From: Triplophysa rosa
Taxonomy: Eukaryota; Chordata; Actinopteri; Cypriniformes; Nemacheilidae
NCBI RefSeq assembly: GCF_024868665.1
Contig: NC_079898.1
Location: 18,906,403-18,970,402 of the forward strand
Length of the DNA stretch: 64,000 bases
Direction: 5' to 3'
Position 1 is the first letter of the stretch. Every line of letters begins with the position of its first letter. The position numbers and the translations under genes were made by a program. A model generated the notes under the pieces. It did not search any database. It saw only the letters and a program-made list of their open reading frames with translations, and had not been told where the DNA came from. Shown one piece after another: positions 22,435 to 35,154 of the stretch.

Positions 22435-23265
22435 TGGGTTAAACTAGCAGTACGGCTGGCAAGGGAAGCAAGCACCCTGCAACAATTTGCACGAGTTGTG
22501 TGAGCAAGTTGTTAGGTGCCGAATGGGTTAAATTAGCTGTAAGTTGTTAGGGGAAGCATACACCCTGCAAAATAGCACTAGAGTTGCATGAGCGATTGTT
22601 GACGAGACGAATGGGTTAAACTAGCAGTTAGGCTGGCGGGGAAGCATACACCCTGGAACAAATAGCACCGGAGTTATAGGAGCAGTTGTTAGCAAAACCA
22701 AACGAGTTAAACGAGCAGTAAAGCTGGCGGGAGAAACATACACCCTGCAACGAATAGCACAGGAGTTATAGGAGCAAGTTGTTAGCAAACTGAACAGGTT
22801 AAACAAGCAGTAAGCTGGCAGGGGAAGCCTACACTCTGCAACGAATTTCACAAGTGTTACATGAGCAAGTTGTTAACGAGCTGAATGGGTTAATCTAGCA
22901 GTAAAGCTGCAAGGGAAGCGTACACCCTGTAACAAATTGCACCAGTGTTACATGAGCAAGTTGTTAACAGTTAAACTAGCAGTAGCTGACAGGGGAAGCA
23001 TTCGCCCTGTAACGAATAGCACCGGAGTTTACGTGAGCAAGTTACCAAACCGAACGGGTTGTGCGAGCAGTTAGGCTGGTAGCGGAAGCATACACCCTGC
23101 AACATAGCACCGGAGTTATAGGAGCAAGTTGTTAGCAAACCGAAAGGGTTAAATGAGCATTAAAGCTGGTGGGGGAAGCATACACCCTGCAACAAATAGC
23201 ACCAGCGTTATAGGAGCAGTTGTTAGCAAAACGACACGGGTTAAACGAGCAGTAAAGCTGGCAAA
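22435..23265 (+). repeat. minisatellite, about 9.5 units of ~84-92 bp
   Basis: Each unit follows the pattern GTTAAACTAGCAGTAAAGCT, GGGAAGCATACACCCTGCAA, AATAGCACCGGAGTTATAGG, AGCAAGTTGTTAGCAAACCGAA. Units begin near 22437, 22527, 22614, 22705, 22797, 22887, 22971, 23058, 23148 and 23239 (last one partial). Divergence between units is moderate, and spacing varies by small indels. Not coding. Confidence 0.9.
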
Positions 23266-24097
23266 ACGCAGGCAATTTCGTTGGCGGAGCGGATGCAAGT
23301 GGTGCTCGTGCATTCAAAATCCTCCACTTCGACGGGCACGGCTCTTTGCGGCAGGCGCAGCTGAAGATAAAATATTTTATCTTTCTGTGAGCACCGCAGT
23401 AGTCACATCTGAAGGCGGCTGCCGCACGGTGATTCCACCGCTCAGGTGAATACGCAAAACACTGTTGTGACTTATTCTGCAAGCGTCTATGTGCCAATTA
23501 CAATAACATCCAGGGTGTAAACTTACTTCTGGCTCGTGATGCCTGATACACGTGTTCACGTTGTGCAGACAAGAGAAGAAGATCTTGCACTTAATCACTG
23601 ATCAGGTACGTCCCGCTCTTACATAGACTCTAACGGCTGCGTAAGCAGACGTAAGCGGAACAACATGCAATGTATATCTAAATGCATAAGACTGTTCACT
23701 CTTGGAAATACCGTCATATTTACATTCTCCGGTGAGCTTAGTACGGTCAGCTCACTGCCGCCGTGCTGGCAAGCGAGATCAACACTCGCGCACAGTAGTA
23801 GCGATGGTGGAGGTAAGCAAAGATTATGATTGCAATAGGGCATTGCATATCTGAATAACTAGTGAGCATATAGAGTGAAGTAGTTCGTAAACGAGGGCTA
23901 AAAACCCTTGCTGCTTACATACACCTGGATGAGCATATATATCAAAATGATGTTTTATTAACTAAGTTCGGGAGGAGAAGGAGCAGATAATTAACTGGGC
24001 TATCAGTTCAAGAGAGAGAGAGCCTCTATAAATAGTCAAGACGTCTTACCTTCACTCTCTCTTCAGTCTCAAGCATTTGTATATCCAAATTGCAGCG

Positions 24098-25340
24098 ATG
24101 TCAGAGAACGAAATAATCCCTATTGACAACTCCGTCGATGATCAGGGTCCTTCGGCATCCTCAAGTGACGGCCAGCACAGCAGCGCCCGCCAGGATACCT
24201 CAGATAAACCCGCAGCTGCTCCAAGGGGCCGTTGGCCCCCCCGCGCCTCTTCTACTACCCCAAGACGCAGTGGCGCGCAGTCACCACCGCCTTCCAGGCA
24301 GCCGTCGCGGTCTCCAGCTTCCTCCTATGCGTCCATCCTCCCCTCCGTCCCGCCTATCGAAATGTGGACTGTCCTAGGATTACGGCAAGCGCTAATCAAC
24401 GCAGACGTCCACTTTTCTCGACGGATGAACAAGGCCGAACTGTACGGTTTGTACTCCTCCCTGCAACCGGATTCCATCTCCGGGCACCATCCAAGCCCAC
24501 CACACCTTGAGCCGCCCCAGCAGCGCGAGCATGGCTCCACAAGCGGCCTCGGCTCACCCACACATCCTCCTGATCTCCTCCTCCAATCCCCTTCCAGGTC
24601 AATGGCCCGCTGCCCCGCCGTCGAACTCCAGTGCGAGACTGCCTCCACTGGCGACGCGGGGTCAGGCTCACGACTTCCCCGCTTTCCCTCTAGTCCCCGG
24701 CCCAGACAACGGTAATAGCATGAGATTGGCCCCGCAAACAGCCCCAGCGGCCACTATTCCCTCTCTCATGTCTCTCCCTCAGGCACGTCCCTCCTTCTCA
24801 CTGTGATCGACAGCAGCAATGCCGGTCCCGCCCAACGCCCCGGCCCTGGAGCCGCCTCCCATCTCAGCGAGCATCAGGTAGCAGATACTGGCAGGTGCGG
24901 ACGTAGACCTCTACTCTCTTTTATCCCCACTCTCACCTCCGTCAGCAGATCGCCAAATCACCTATGGCGATCTCTCACTCACCCTAAAAAACACAACACA
25001 TAGCAGTTCACGCACCTTAACATTTCCAGAATTTACCGTAGCTTTTTCACGCTACCTCGAAGTAATCTGCACGGCATTCCCTCACAGGAGGCGCGAGCTC
25101 AGCGACTACCTCGCCATAGTCGCGGAGCTCGCGCTTTCTTACGGGGGAACCCATTTCTACACGTATCATCATTTATTTTCCAAATGCGCCATCCACGTAG
25201 CTCAGTGGTACCAGTGTCCTTACTGGGGGGTACTGGACACTGAGCTTCACAACCGAGTTTTCCTCGGTTGCAAGAACATTTCATGCGCAGTCTGCAGATC
25301 CGTCGCCCACAGCACCACTTCTTGCCCTTTAGTTCACTCA
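24098..25340 (+). pseudogene. DIRS gag-like protein, frameshifted
   Basis: Opens at MSENEI (24098; an upstream in-frame ATG at 24077 is possible). A Ser/Pro/Arg-rich head is followed by WTVLGLRQALINADVHFSRR, resembling the SAP-like helix pair of DIRS Gag. That frame stops at 24715. Capsid-like sequence resumes in another frame at about 25030-25340: RRRELSDYLAIVAELALSYG, then FYTYHHLFSKCAIHVAQWYQ, then a CAVCRSVAHSTTSCP zinc knuckle. A second knuckle, CSFCGDAHAHIVCP (about 25508-25552), lies in a different frame at the junction with RT. At least two indels break the gene. Confidence 0.75.
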
Positions 25341-25599
25341 TCCACCCCCCCGCCTGGACTCACCTCACACCAAATCCCCAGGCTACGTCCCACGCTTCCC
25401 AACATATCCCACCAACCCACCTCTGCCCGATTCTGATCGCCGGCAGGCATCAAGCTTCGAACCTTGCAGGAAGTTCACGACAGCGGTGCCGCTTCCTGCA
25501 CGTTTGCAGCTTCTGCGGTGACGCGCACGCCCACATTGTGTGTCCAGATTCTAAATCTGGAAATAAAAATCGTAAACAGTATTTATCGACTCCTGTGAA

Positions 25600-27165
25600 T
25601 GTTTTAAGTATGTCTGCTGAATTGTCTCTTCACCCCGACACTCGCTTTACTGATTACGTTCTGTCCGGTCTCTCAAACGGCTTCAACCCCGGTATCGAGA
25701 GTTTACCTTCCATCAGCCTAGTCTGCCCCAACCTTCAGTCCGCGCTTGCCGAACCCGAAACGGTTGATCTTCTAATTAAAAGCGAAATCGAACCAAACTT
25801 CATGATCGGCCCCTTCGCCGCTCCCCCCTTTAAAACCTTCCACATCAGCCCCATCGGCGTAGCAAAAAACGCCTCATATTCGACCTGTCGTCCCCCCATA
25901 ATTCTCCGTTTCCGAGCATTAACAGCCTCATTCCGCTCGAGGAGTTTTCCCTTCTCTACCACGACATCGACCAAGCCATTAAACTCATTAAAACCGCTGG
26001 ACGCGGCGCCTGGCTCGCTAAAGTTGACATCACCTCTGCATTTAAAGTAATGCCCATTCACCCAGACTTTTGGCATTTGTTCGGCATTCGCTGGCGCAAT
26101 CAATTCTATTTTTCCGTCCGCCTCACTTTCGGCTGCAGAAGCAGCCCGAAAATTTTCGACATGTTGTCAGAGGCAATCTGTTGGATTCTCTCTAACAACT
26201 ACTCCATTCCGTACCTCATTCACCTTCTAGACAATTTTTTTGTTATCTTGCCCCCCGACTCAATCCCAGCCGCGCATCTCTCTATAGTCCAAAAAGTCTT
26301 CGCCAAGCTCGGCATTCCACTCGCCCAAGATAAAACCTCGGGTCCGAGCACGTCAATCGAATTCTTGGGCATCAATTTGGATTCGCTGAACTTTCAGGCA
26401 CCCTTGCCCAAGGAAAAAATTGATAGATCAATTTTGATCGCTTCCACTCTCCTAAACAACCCCCGTTGTTCCAAACGCGAATTATTATCCGTTCTTGGCC
26501 ACCTCAATTTCGCGATGTGTATCATTCCCCAAGGCCACCCATTCGTTTCGCAGCTCCTCTCCCTCGCTTCCTCAGCACACGCCTTAGAGGACTTAATAAC
26601 CCTAACCAGCTCATGCCGCGACGAGCTCAGTTTGTGGATAAAATTCCTCAATCAATGGAACGGTTTGTCTTTCTTTTACAATGACATGCGCTCTCTCCCC
26701 GTCGACATTCAATTGTTTACCGACGCTGCCCCCTCCGTCGGTTTCGGCGGATATTACCAAGGACGCTGGTTCGCCTCCACGTGGCCCCCCCAGCTCCTAG
26801 AATTACCACAGCCACTCTCGTCCTCAGCCTTATTCGAGCTGTACCCTCTGCTAGTTGCGGCTTTTTTGTGGGGGAAGGAGTGGTCCGCCTCCAGCATTAC
26901 CGTTCATTGCGACAACGAAGTGACAGTGCACTGCATCAAAAAAGGCCGTTCACATTCTCCCGCACTGATGCCTTTCCTTAGATGCCTCACCTGGATTTCG
27001 GCTTGTGATCAATTAATTTTTACTGCTAAACATGTTCCTGGTTCTGCAAACCAAATAGCCGATACTCTTTCCCATTTTGCCTTCCAGAAATTCAGGCAGC
27101 TGGCACCAGATGCGGACCCCCTACCAAAACCAGTACCTCCTTATTCGGAACTGATATTCCCGTAA
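25600..27165 (+). pseudogene. DIRS reverse transcriptase-RNase H, frameshifted, altered active site
   Basis: The N-terminal RT part (LSLHPDTRFTDYVLSGLSNG, then FKTFHISPIGVA) is read in one frame up to about 25865. An A-run there shifts the rest into another frame that stays open to 27165. RT motif A is KVDITSAF near 26021-26045. Motif C reads LLDN at 26224-26235 where active copies have a double Asp, so the second catalytic Asp is Asn. RNase H follows: FTDAAPSVGFGGYY (26716), FELYPLLVAA, HCDNEVTVHCI and ANQIADTLS supply the D-E-D-D set. C-terminal PYSELIFP. Copies DNA from the retroelement RNA when intact. Confidence 0.85.
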
Positions 27166-27170
27166 ATCAC

Positions 27171-27935
27171 CCAAGAACTCTCCTAGACTCTTCCCTCAAT
27201 TCTATCATCCAAGCCATCTCCCGCAGGACCCTTCAGTCTTACCTAACCGTGTGGAGTTTTAAGTCATTCCACCGAACATACAACATGCCTTTTCCCGAGT
27301 TCTCTCTGCTTACCATCACCTCATTCATATCCTTCCTGAATATCAACAAAAACCTTCAAGCCAGCTCAATTAAAGGGTACCTAAGCGGAATCCAATTTTC
27401 CACAAACTAATTTTCAACTCAACCTGCCCAGCTATAGCCAGTTCTCAAGCCTCCATGCTCATCAAAGGAATCCAAAGAGCTCAACCCGCCCGCCCGGACA
27501 CAAGACAACCTATAACTTTGGATATATTGACCAAAGGCATTTCTACCCAACGCAAAGGCTACCACTCCATGCACACCACCCATACGCTTGACGCCATGTT
27601 CACGTTGGCCTTTTTTGGATTTCTCAGATGCTCTGAAATGACCACTACATCCAGCTTTAACCCTTCAGTCCACCCCACCATCTCTGACTTAGCAGTGCTT
27701 GACGCAGAAACAATCTCCTTCCACATCAAGCAAGTAAGACAGATCAATTCAAAAGAGGCCATTTCATCTACATATTCAACCTTCAATCACCCATCCAGCC
27801 TTACCAAACCCTTCTTGCCTACCTACATTTCAGAAGATCACAGGCAAAATCCCCATCCGACTCTCTCTTCATAGACGACTCTAGTCGTCCAGCCTCACGT
27901 TTTTGGTTCCAAAATCATCTCAAAACCGCCTTCGG
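27171..27935 (+). pseudogene. DIRS tyrosine recombinase, truncated and frameshifted
   Basis: The core-binding region (RRTLQSYLTVWSFKSFH, then ASSIKGYLSGIQ) is read from about 27171 to 27405. It then shifts frame to MLIKGIQRAQPARPDTRQPI, and DAMFTLAFFGFLRCSEMTTT carries the first catalytic Arg box. Another shift occurs near 27730. Homology fades at about 27930 after FWFQNHLKTA, before the H-x-x-R box and the nucleophilic Tyr. The gene cannot produce a working integrase. Confidence 0.8.
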
Positions 27936-28090
27936 AGAAATAAAACGATCAAACGCTCGATGTTTTTCCCACGTGAGATGGAACGTCTTTAAAAATAAAG
28001 GAAGCCGAAGGAAGGTTATGCAACGACTGTGTTCTTCCACAACCAGGGATGGCACAATATTTAGCTATCTTTAACTGCATGTTTGTTTAT

Positions 28091-28429
28091 AGAGGGTATG
28101 CATTGACGTCACTTTCCCACGTGAACACGCTGGGACATGCTCCCTTGAGTGGTAAAACTAAGGCAAAATGGTTGCATTCAATAGGAGGAATAAAAACCGG
28201 GACTAAAACACGCAATTATTTGCTGAAACTACAAGCAGCTGGACTCGACGGTGATCTTTACGACTGCCTTATGACTTACAAAGGAATCAGGTGTTCTTGG
28301 ACACTCAAATGTCGTGTGGAATTGCGTTTCCTTATATTGTAACCATTAATTTTGCCAAGTGTTTTACCACTCAAGCAGGTGCGTTCCGATGTGTTCACGT
28401 GGGAAAGTGACGACAAGTGCATACCCTCT
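28091..28429. mobile_element. foldback/MITE element with ~85-bp imperfect TIRs
   Basis: Left arm 28091-28171 and right arm 28343-28429 are inverse complements at roughly 80% (shared AGAGGGTATGCA, GTCACTTTCCCACGTGAACA, GAGTGGTAAAAC, GCAAAAT). The frame at 28049-28342 spans the left arm and the ~170-bp middle; its peptide is not one I recognise. It lies just beyond the broken end of the DIRS copy. Confidence 0.7.
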
Positions 28430-28430
28430 A

Positions 28431-30718
28431 TTGCTTGCTCGCTCTATCTGGTTCCGCGCCACTTGTGTTACTTCAGTTCTGTCATGCGCGAACCAGTGGG
28501 CGGGGCTAGAGAAGTAGTCCTTGATATTCTTTCTGTGGAGGCAGTGTCCAACCTATCAATGACATCATAGAAAGGTGCATTCCAGAACTTGCCATTCGCT
28601 GGGCCTGGTGTCAATAACAGTTGTAATCTCAGTAACAAGGGCGTTTTCAGTTCTGACACTTATGTTGACATGATGTTCGCGTGAATGCGATTCCCTCTTA
28701 TATAACAAAAGCTCGGGTTAAAATTATGGTTTTAAGTCATGGTTTTTTAAAACTTTAAACAGTTTACCCCTTTTTATAGTAGGAGCCACTTCAGAAGTCA
28801 CAAGTTGTTTTTTTGACATGTTTTACTATTATGAAGAATTTCAGCCCTCACTAGTATAACCAAACCTGTACACACATACACACAGTATCATTTCACTACA
28901 TCAATATGAGCTCTGCTTCTGGTCTCTCCCTCCTTTTCTTTCTTCATCCCCTCTTTATTTCTATATCAATGTTTCTCTCTTGTTGAGTAAAAAGTCAACA
29001 CTCTACCTAAATTCTTCATTTATTTTCTCTGCAGGAGCTCTGTCATCCAATCTCTCACTCGCTTTTCTTTCTTTCACCATTTTTTCTCTTGGGTGGAACC
29101 GGTGTGTCCTCGTTGGGTCTCTTCCATTCCACTTTCTAGCTCTTGCTGTGTCTCTGAGGTGGTAGAACAGTAGACTGTGTAGCAGCACAGTAGGAACAGT
29201 TTGCGTTGAGCCCTTCGGCTGTAGTTCTTTTATTCATATGTTTTTTTTACTTCAATATATATTTTCATTCCCTTTATCCCTTGATCGTTTTTCTCTGGGA
29301 AAGCTGGCCTGAGGGAACAGATGTAAGGACATGCTAATGAAAAATCTTTCATTCTTTTTGAGGATGCAAAGTACCAAAGCACATCTGATGTCTCTATTGA
29401 GTGTACGAATAATGTATTTTTAATACAACACCTTCAAGCAGGTATTTAGAAAACAAAGTCTGCATCAGATTCTAAAGACTGAAAGATAATTCTTGTGGTT
29501 GCTTGCTGTAGGTCAAAGAAAATGTGGATTAAAAAGTAAAATGCCAAAATGGAGGATGTAGCATGAAGAATATATTCACAGCACATTCCTATTTCATTTC
29601 TTCTTCATTAAATTCAGTACACGCTCTGAAAACCAACATAATCAATTTTCATTCCCAGCTAAATTCCTAGCAGCATTTGGCACAACCCCTGAAGTAAAAC
29701 TCAAAATGGAAAAAAAACAGACATCAAATCTGTTTAAACGTATAGATTGTTTAAAGTGTTTACTACACGCTACAAACACAGACCTTACCGGTATAATGTT
29801 AATTTTCTCTGTAACATCATACCACATTCTGGAAAGTTTGACTGCTATTCTTGTAGCATTCAGGCACGAGTGTGCAAATGTCCACATGCATGTCCAAAGC
29901 GTTCATATGTTTCCAATCGCACATACATGATTATGTGTCTGACATATCTCTGCTGCTGTCTGTGTTTCATTCCCACCTATTTATCAAATATCAGGCCCTG
30001 GTAACCTGGTATCCATGACCACCCGATTGTCATGGCGATTGCATCTGTCCAATTAGTTTTGGTTCGTTACCAGAGGATCTCAGCCACAGAACTGAAACAG
30101 AACTGATTAGAGCTGAGAAAGAAGGGCCAGCACTTTTCTTTACAGGGGGAGATAAGTAGGGTCTCTAGAAGCAGAGAGACACACTCCGTCAGGGCCCAGG
30201 TGGTAAGGAGAGGTCAGCAGGAAGCTCCCGCCTTGCATGGGCTGTCATCTCCACTGAATGTCACTGGTGTAATCAGTGAGAGCAGCATCGAACTATCCTC
30301 ACAGTATATAGGGAAAAGCCAGAGAGGCAGGACAGCCATTTTGTAAATGAATACCCAGAAGGCCGACCTTAATTTTAGCCTTTTAACCCTGAACGTGGGT
30401 GCATGGGCAAGTTTCAGTGCACATCATCGACAGTGATGATCTCTAATTATGAAGCTCAAGACAGGCTAACCGCAGTCGACTCCTTGCTCTACACACACAC
30501 ACAGATGGTCCAAAAGCTGTAAAATGTTTGCACGATGTCTATAGAGTACAGCTACATCTTAATCCCTTAACATTCTTTTTACTAAGATGATTGGTTGATT
30601 TTCATGGCAGTGTAGATGGATCCTTTTCTGCCTATGATGTCGCACAATCTTGTGTGTGTGGTTTGACACTTAGTGGGAAAAAACTAAATGACAATTTTAG
30701 GTAAGACTGGAAAGAGTT
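28431..30718. other. gene-free tract
   Basis: Nothing coding recognised. 28480-28700 resembles a dispersed repeat, but no second copy confirms it. 29970-30480 is less AT-rich and unique in this window; it could be regulatory. Confidence 0.3.
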
Positions 30719-31136
30719 AAAGGGATAGTTCACCCAAAAATGAAATTTCTGTCATGAATTACTCACTCTCTAGTTGTTCCAAACCTGTATAAATTTCTTT
30801 GTTTGGTTGAACAAAGAGAAAGATATTTGGACGAATGCTTGAAACCAAACAGTTCTTGGACCCCATTGACTACAGAAGGAACAATTACAATGGTAGTTTG
30901 CTGTCCTACATTATTCAAAATATGTTCTTTTATGTTCAACAGAACAAAGAAAGTTATAAAGCAAATTTTCCTACTATGGTAGTCAATGGGGTCCAAGAAC
31001 TGTTTGGTTAGAAGCATTCTTCCAAATTTCTTTCTCTGTGTTCATCAGAACAAAGAAACGTATACAGATTTGGAACAACTCGAAGGTGAGTAAATGATAA
31101 CACAAATTTTATTCTTGGGTGACCTATCTCTTTAAA
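30719..31136. mobile_element. foldback MITE, GGGATAGTTCACCC family, full-length copy
   Basis: Starts AAGGGATAGTTCACCCAAAA and ends with TTGGGTGACCTATCTCTTTA, with a long internal inverted repeat (CAGTTCTTGGACCCCATTGA against CAATGGGGTCCAAGAACTGT). TTAA lies at both edges. Non-coding. This is the kind of hairpin MITE abundant in cyprinids (Angel-like, from memory). Confidence 0.88.
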
Positions 31137-33450
31137 TAATAAATGTAATAATGAGTGACATGCAGACAGTTTCAGGCCTGAGCCGGTTTCTAAGTTTGTG
31201 GAGTTCCTAATATACTGTATAATTTCTTATGAGGAACACTGATTTCTTATTATTCTAACCCCTTGAATCTTTCAATTGAAAAAAAATGATTTTTTTCCCC
31301 AGTCTGTTGTCATTGATTTTGATCAAATCACTGTAAAGTTTGTAATACCCTCCAACCACACACACACAGTAATTGTTGAAAATCCAGGATCTACATTAAT
31401 TGGAATTGACACAGAAAAAAACAATGTGCGTGTTATTGGCATTGAATGTGAACTCTTAGCTGTGAACTCTGAGATGTGCATGTACTGTACAAACACAGAA
31501 TGAGATGGAATCCACCATCACGTTTTTGACAAACTCTTGACAAATCAATGTCTGCTTTGCAAAAGCAATATTGACAGTTCTCACATTTACACTCATCGCC
31601 ACTGCGCTGTGTGTGTGTGATCACTGGGTGCGTTTCAGCTCCCTGTGGTAGAGCTTCAGTAAAAACAATAATAAGATATGAAACAAAGGCTCTACTGTAC
31701 CGTAGTGAAACCTGCTCCTCTGCCACGCTGTACATTACATCTTGAGCTGATCTGAACATACTCACTGTTTCTCTGGCCTGAATAATGGCAAAAATATCAA
31801 CAGCTTTAAATAATTATTGATTATTTTGTTAAGCAACCAATCCAAATTTACAGTACAAAAAGACCACATTTTAAAAAATGGGATTCAAAATTGAATTTAT
31901 AATGAACCTGGGAATATGACAGAATAAACAATCTTGTGTGAAATCAGGAATATTTATATTGTTTTATTTAAAAAAAAAATGCAAGCATTGTCATTAGTGG
32001 TAGTGGTCATATATAAATCAAATGTATTGTAAATTACTTGCTTATTCCACCAGATGTCCTCGTATCCATACTAACTTTAGAAGAGTGAACGTGATGACAA
32101 GCATACCTACAACATTACATCTTTTCAGTAGGTCATATTTTTCCTTTTAAACTTCTCTTTCCCTATCTCTCCCTTTAGCCTTGTTTTCTATTTTCTTCCA
32201 TGCCACTCGCCCTCTTGGCCCGTTCTTTCTTTATGTCTGTCTTTCCATCTTTCTTTTGTTTGCTTCTCCTGCCAGATTGGGATTACTGTGCAATTTGATC
32301 TGAGTACTTGGGGCCTGTTCAGTTGTAATCTGGTTCTTTGTAGGAAGGTATAAAGCAGAAATGTTTTCCCATAAATCAAAAATAGCATCCATATGGATCT
32401 TTCTCTCTCTCTGGCTTTCCCTTCCACATAACGCGCACAGAACATATCGCATTTTTTTGTGGATAAAATCTCAAAACAAAAATCAAAACAAATCAAAACA
32501 AATCTCAATTTAATTAGTATTGCACAGCAGGCTAAGCTTGAGATGACTCCGAGGCTTCTGATTAGAGCTCCATCTGAAACTACATGTTCACATTTTCCAT
32601 GATCCTATCAACAGAAACAACTTATGCCTCATGATGTCTGCATCTCTTGTGACCAGAGATGAGATTGCTCAATCACCTACACCCTTCAGCTATGCCAAAA
32701 CTGCGGAAGACATCAAAAGTTCAGCGCAAGATTTCCAGAAGTTGAGGGCGCCCAGGGAACAGGAAGTCAAAGGCTTCCACTGTGATGTCAGCGATAGAGA
32801 GATAGATAGAGAAAAAGATGGAGAAAGAGGAGCAGAGGTCGCAAGCTTCCTCCCTGTTGTCTGAGAGAAAACAATGAGAGAGTTTGGATTCGGCTGAAGT
32901 CAGTCATTTGTTTCTCCGAGGGATTCCGCTAATCTCACAAATGAGTCTGATTAATATGGCAATCTGAATGTTTAAATCCTCAGAAAATCATATTTCCCAG
33001 CCTCTCAGGAAAACAAGCCATGACTGAACTTTCTCTTGTGGCACAGAATAGTCAGCGGAGATCACGATAATGAGAAGAGGAAAAATGTAACAAGATTACA
33101 ACGTCATTAAAGGTTCAGCTGTGACACTGAAAGCGGGATCGGTAACATGTTCGGTTTCTTCTCATCACGAGAGGACGCCAAGTAGATGGAGGTCTCCGGT
33201 TCATCTGTGAATGCCAATCTGTTTAAATTCAAGTCAGAGCTTTTTGATCAAAATCATTGTCTTCGACAGTTTCGCAGGGTTCGAAGCCTAAAAACCCAAA
33301 GATCAGGCCAAATACGACAGCAAGGAAAAACTCCCTCGGTGAAAGAAATCTTGGTAAACAGTATCTAGACAGCGTAGTAACAGTAACTGTTTTACTGTTT
33401 GTTCTCATAGATTCTTAGGTTTCATCTTAACAACATAAACAAACGTTACT
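31137..33450. other. gene-free tract
   Basis: No exon recognised. The frames at 31276-31503 and 31433-31765 overlap in opposite directions and look accidental. 32520-33130 is repeat-poor. Confidence 0.3.
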
Positions 33451-33451
33451 G

Positions 33452-33868
33452 CGCATGCGCACTTTTGTGACCCCAACTGAACTTCCGGTACACATTCACA
33501 AACAATAGAGTGCCTGTAGATTATTTCTGATAACGATCAAAAGAAACGGTTTCTTGGCTAATCTGGTCTCTCCAATATTTTGAATTTAGACTGTGATACC
33601 AAGCTCAGCCGCTAGATGTCAATGTACCATACGGTTTCTTTAAATGCGTCGAAACTGCAGGACCCATTCAACAAATGATTTATTTAATAAAATGAACATG
33701 CAACAAAATTCAACAAATCGTTTATTTAATACAATTATTAGAGAGTAAAATAAGTGTTTATGTCAATGTTAACATAAATTAAATAAAATATAAATAGTTA
33801 TATTATTAGACACTAGCCAAACACAAACCGGAAGTTAACTGGGGGTCAGGTGCGTGCGCGTCCGATGA
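33452..33868. mobile_element. possible MITE with GCGCATGCGCAC...ACTTCCGG inverted ends
   Basis: Left 33452-33508 (GCGCATGCGC, TGACCCCAACTGAACTTCCG) pairs with right 33825-33868 (CGGAAGTTAACTGGGGGTCA, GTGCGTGCGC). The arms are imperfect, and the interior is AT-rich and non-coding. Confidence 0.5.
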
Positions 33869-34492
33869 AATGGTCTATACAGCAGTCCATAAACTTTGAA
33901 CTAACAGTCTGAAAAAATAGCTCTGTCTATAAAAAGGGTTATTACAACTAGACATGATAAAGTGCTCTTATCAACTTTTTAAGGCATGCGTGTATAAATG
34001 AGTATACGTTTCTCTGTATCTACTAGACTTTTTCATTGTGCGCTGTTTAATTTTTCTACTGATAACCATATGAAGATAAGTGATGAGCTTTCCCACACTG
34101 CAGCACATTATCCCAAACCTCAGCCAACTGGGTCTTCGCTCTTCTGTGTTTGTGGGTGGGTGGGTGTGAGTCTCTGGCCAAACGAGACCTCATTTCTCTC
34201 TCTGTTGCCTGTCATTTTTCTTTTTCTCTCACTAGGGATCGTCTGCGTTGCCAAACCATCCCGCTGAGAAAACATCTCTAGCCCGTCTACATAAATACAA
34301 ACAGAAAATAGTTTACTTTATGATTTAGAAAGGTAACAAGATACAAGAACTTATCTTTCTGAAACGTCGCTGCGCTGATAGCAGTTGGCGTGCACGTATC
34401 TCTTTGTCCATTGTAGGGTAATCAAGAAAATGTTTAGATACTCGTGCTGCTTAAGTTAACATATTTCAAAGCGGCAGCTAAAATGATCCAGG

Positions 34493-34523
34493 GCGAGAGA
34501 GAGAGAGAGAGCGAGAGAGAGAG

Positions 34524-34567
<44 letters not shown>
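34493..34567. repeat. (GA)n microsatellite
   Basis: About 75 bp of GA dinucleotides with occasional GC interruptions. Confidence 0.97.
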
Positions 34568-34568
<1 letters not shown>

Positions 34569-35154
34569 ATAGTCTAAGATAACGAAAGGCAGAAAGTAAG
34601 AAAGAAGAAAGTTAGAAATGTGGTGACGGCACTCTCGTTGATCTGTCCAATTAGATGGCTAAATTGTTCCCACATTGAGACTGAAATGCAAATGGTTTGC
34701 CTTTCAGGGACAGAGCTAATGAGCTTCGCTGGGTTAACCACAGTGTTACAACCGAGGCGGCAGCTATTACTGTACAGCTCTCCTCTAATCTGACCCATTA
34801 ACTCTGTGTACACACAGATCAGCGGGCCCATTCCTGTGAGCTGTGGACTGTTATGATCCACAGAGTGTGTGCTTGTGCGATGTGGCCGCCGTCACTGATT
34901 TGACCTAGGCTTGGTGAGCAACTCCGTACACCTCGAAAACTCTTCCAAACAAACAACTGCAAAATTCGCCTTAACTTTATTGACTGCAGAAATGCTACGA
35001 AAAACCACAGTAAAACTTGACAATAGGGTAAGAGATGACTTGTAGAGAACTTTCTTTAAAGGAGTGATCCTGTAGCAAGAGTGTTATCCTCAGCAAACAC
35101 ACACTGATGTGTACATAGATCATGCAAAGATAAATAAGGTAAAAAACAATACAT
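34568..35154. other. gene-free tract
   Basis: No repeat or exon recognised; the minus-strand frame at 34574-34861 lacks any recognisable family or splice context. Confidence 0.3.

Larger units (their letters stand above)
23270..27935 (+). mobile_element. degenerate DIRS-type (tyrosine recombinase) retroelement
   Basis: Order on the plus strand is gag with SAP-like and zinc-finger segments, then reverse transcriptase plus RNase H, then tyrosine recombinase. This is the gene set of DIRS-like retroelements, which integrate with a recombinase rather than a DDE integrase. The frames are broken in several places, the RT active site is altered, and the recombinase stops before its second catalytic boxes, so the copy is dead and 3'-truncated. 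Local GC is higher than the surroundings. The left boundary is uncertain. Confidence 0.85.

Noticed and set aside
22435..23265. Regular repeats considered as a CRISPR array
   Set aside because: The whole ~88-bp unit repeats with no unique spacers, in a vertebrate-type genome; it is a minisatellite.
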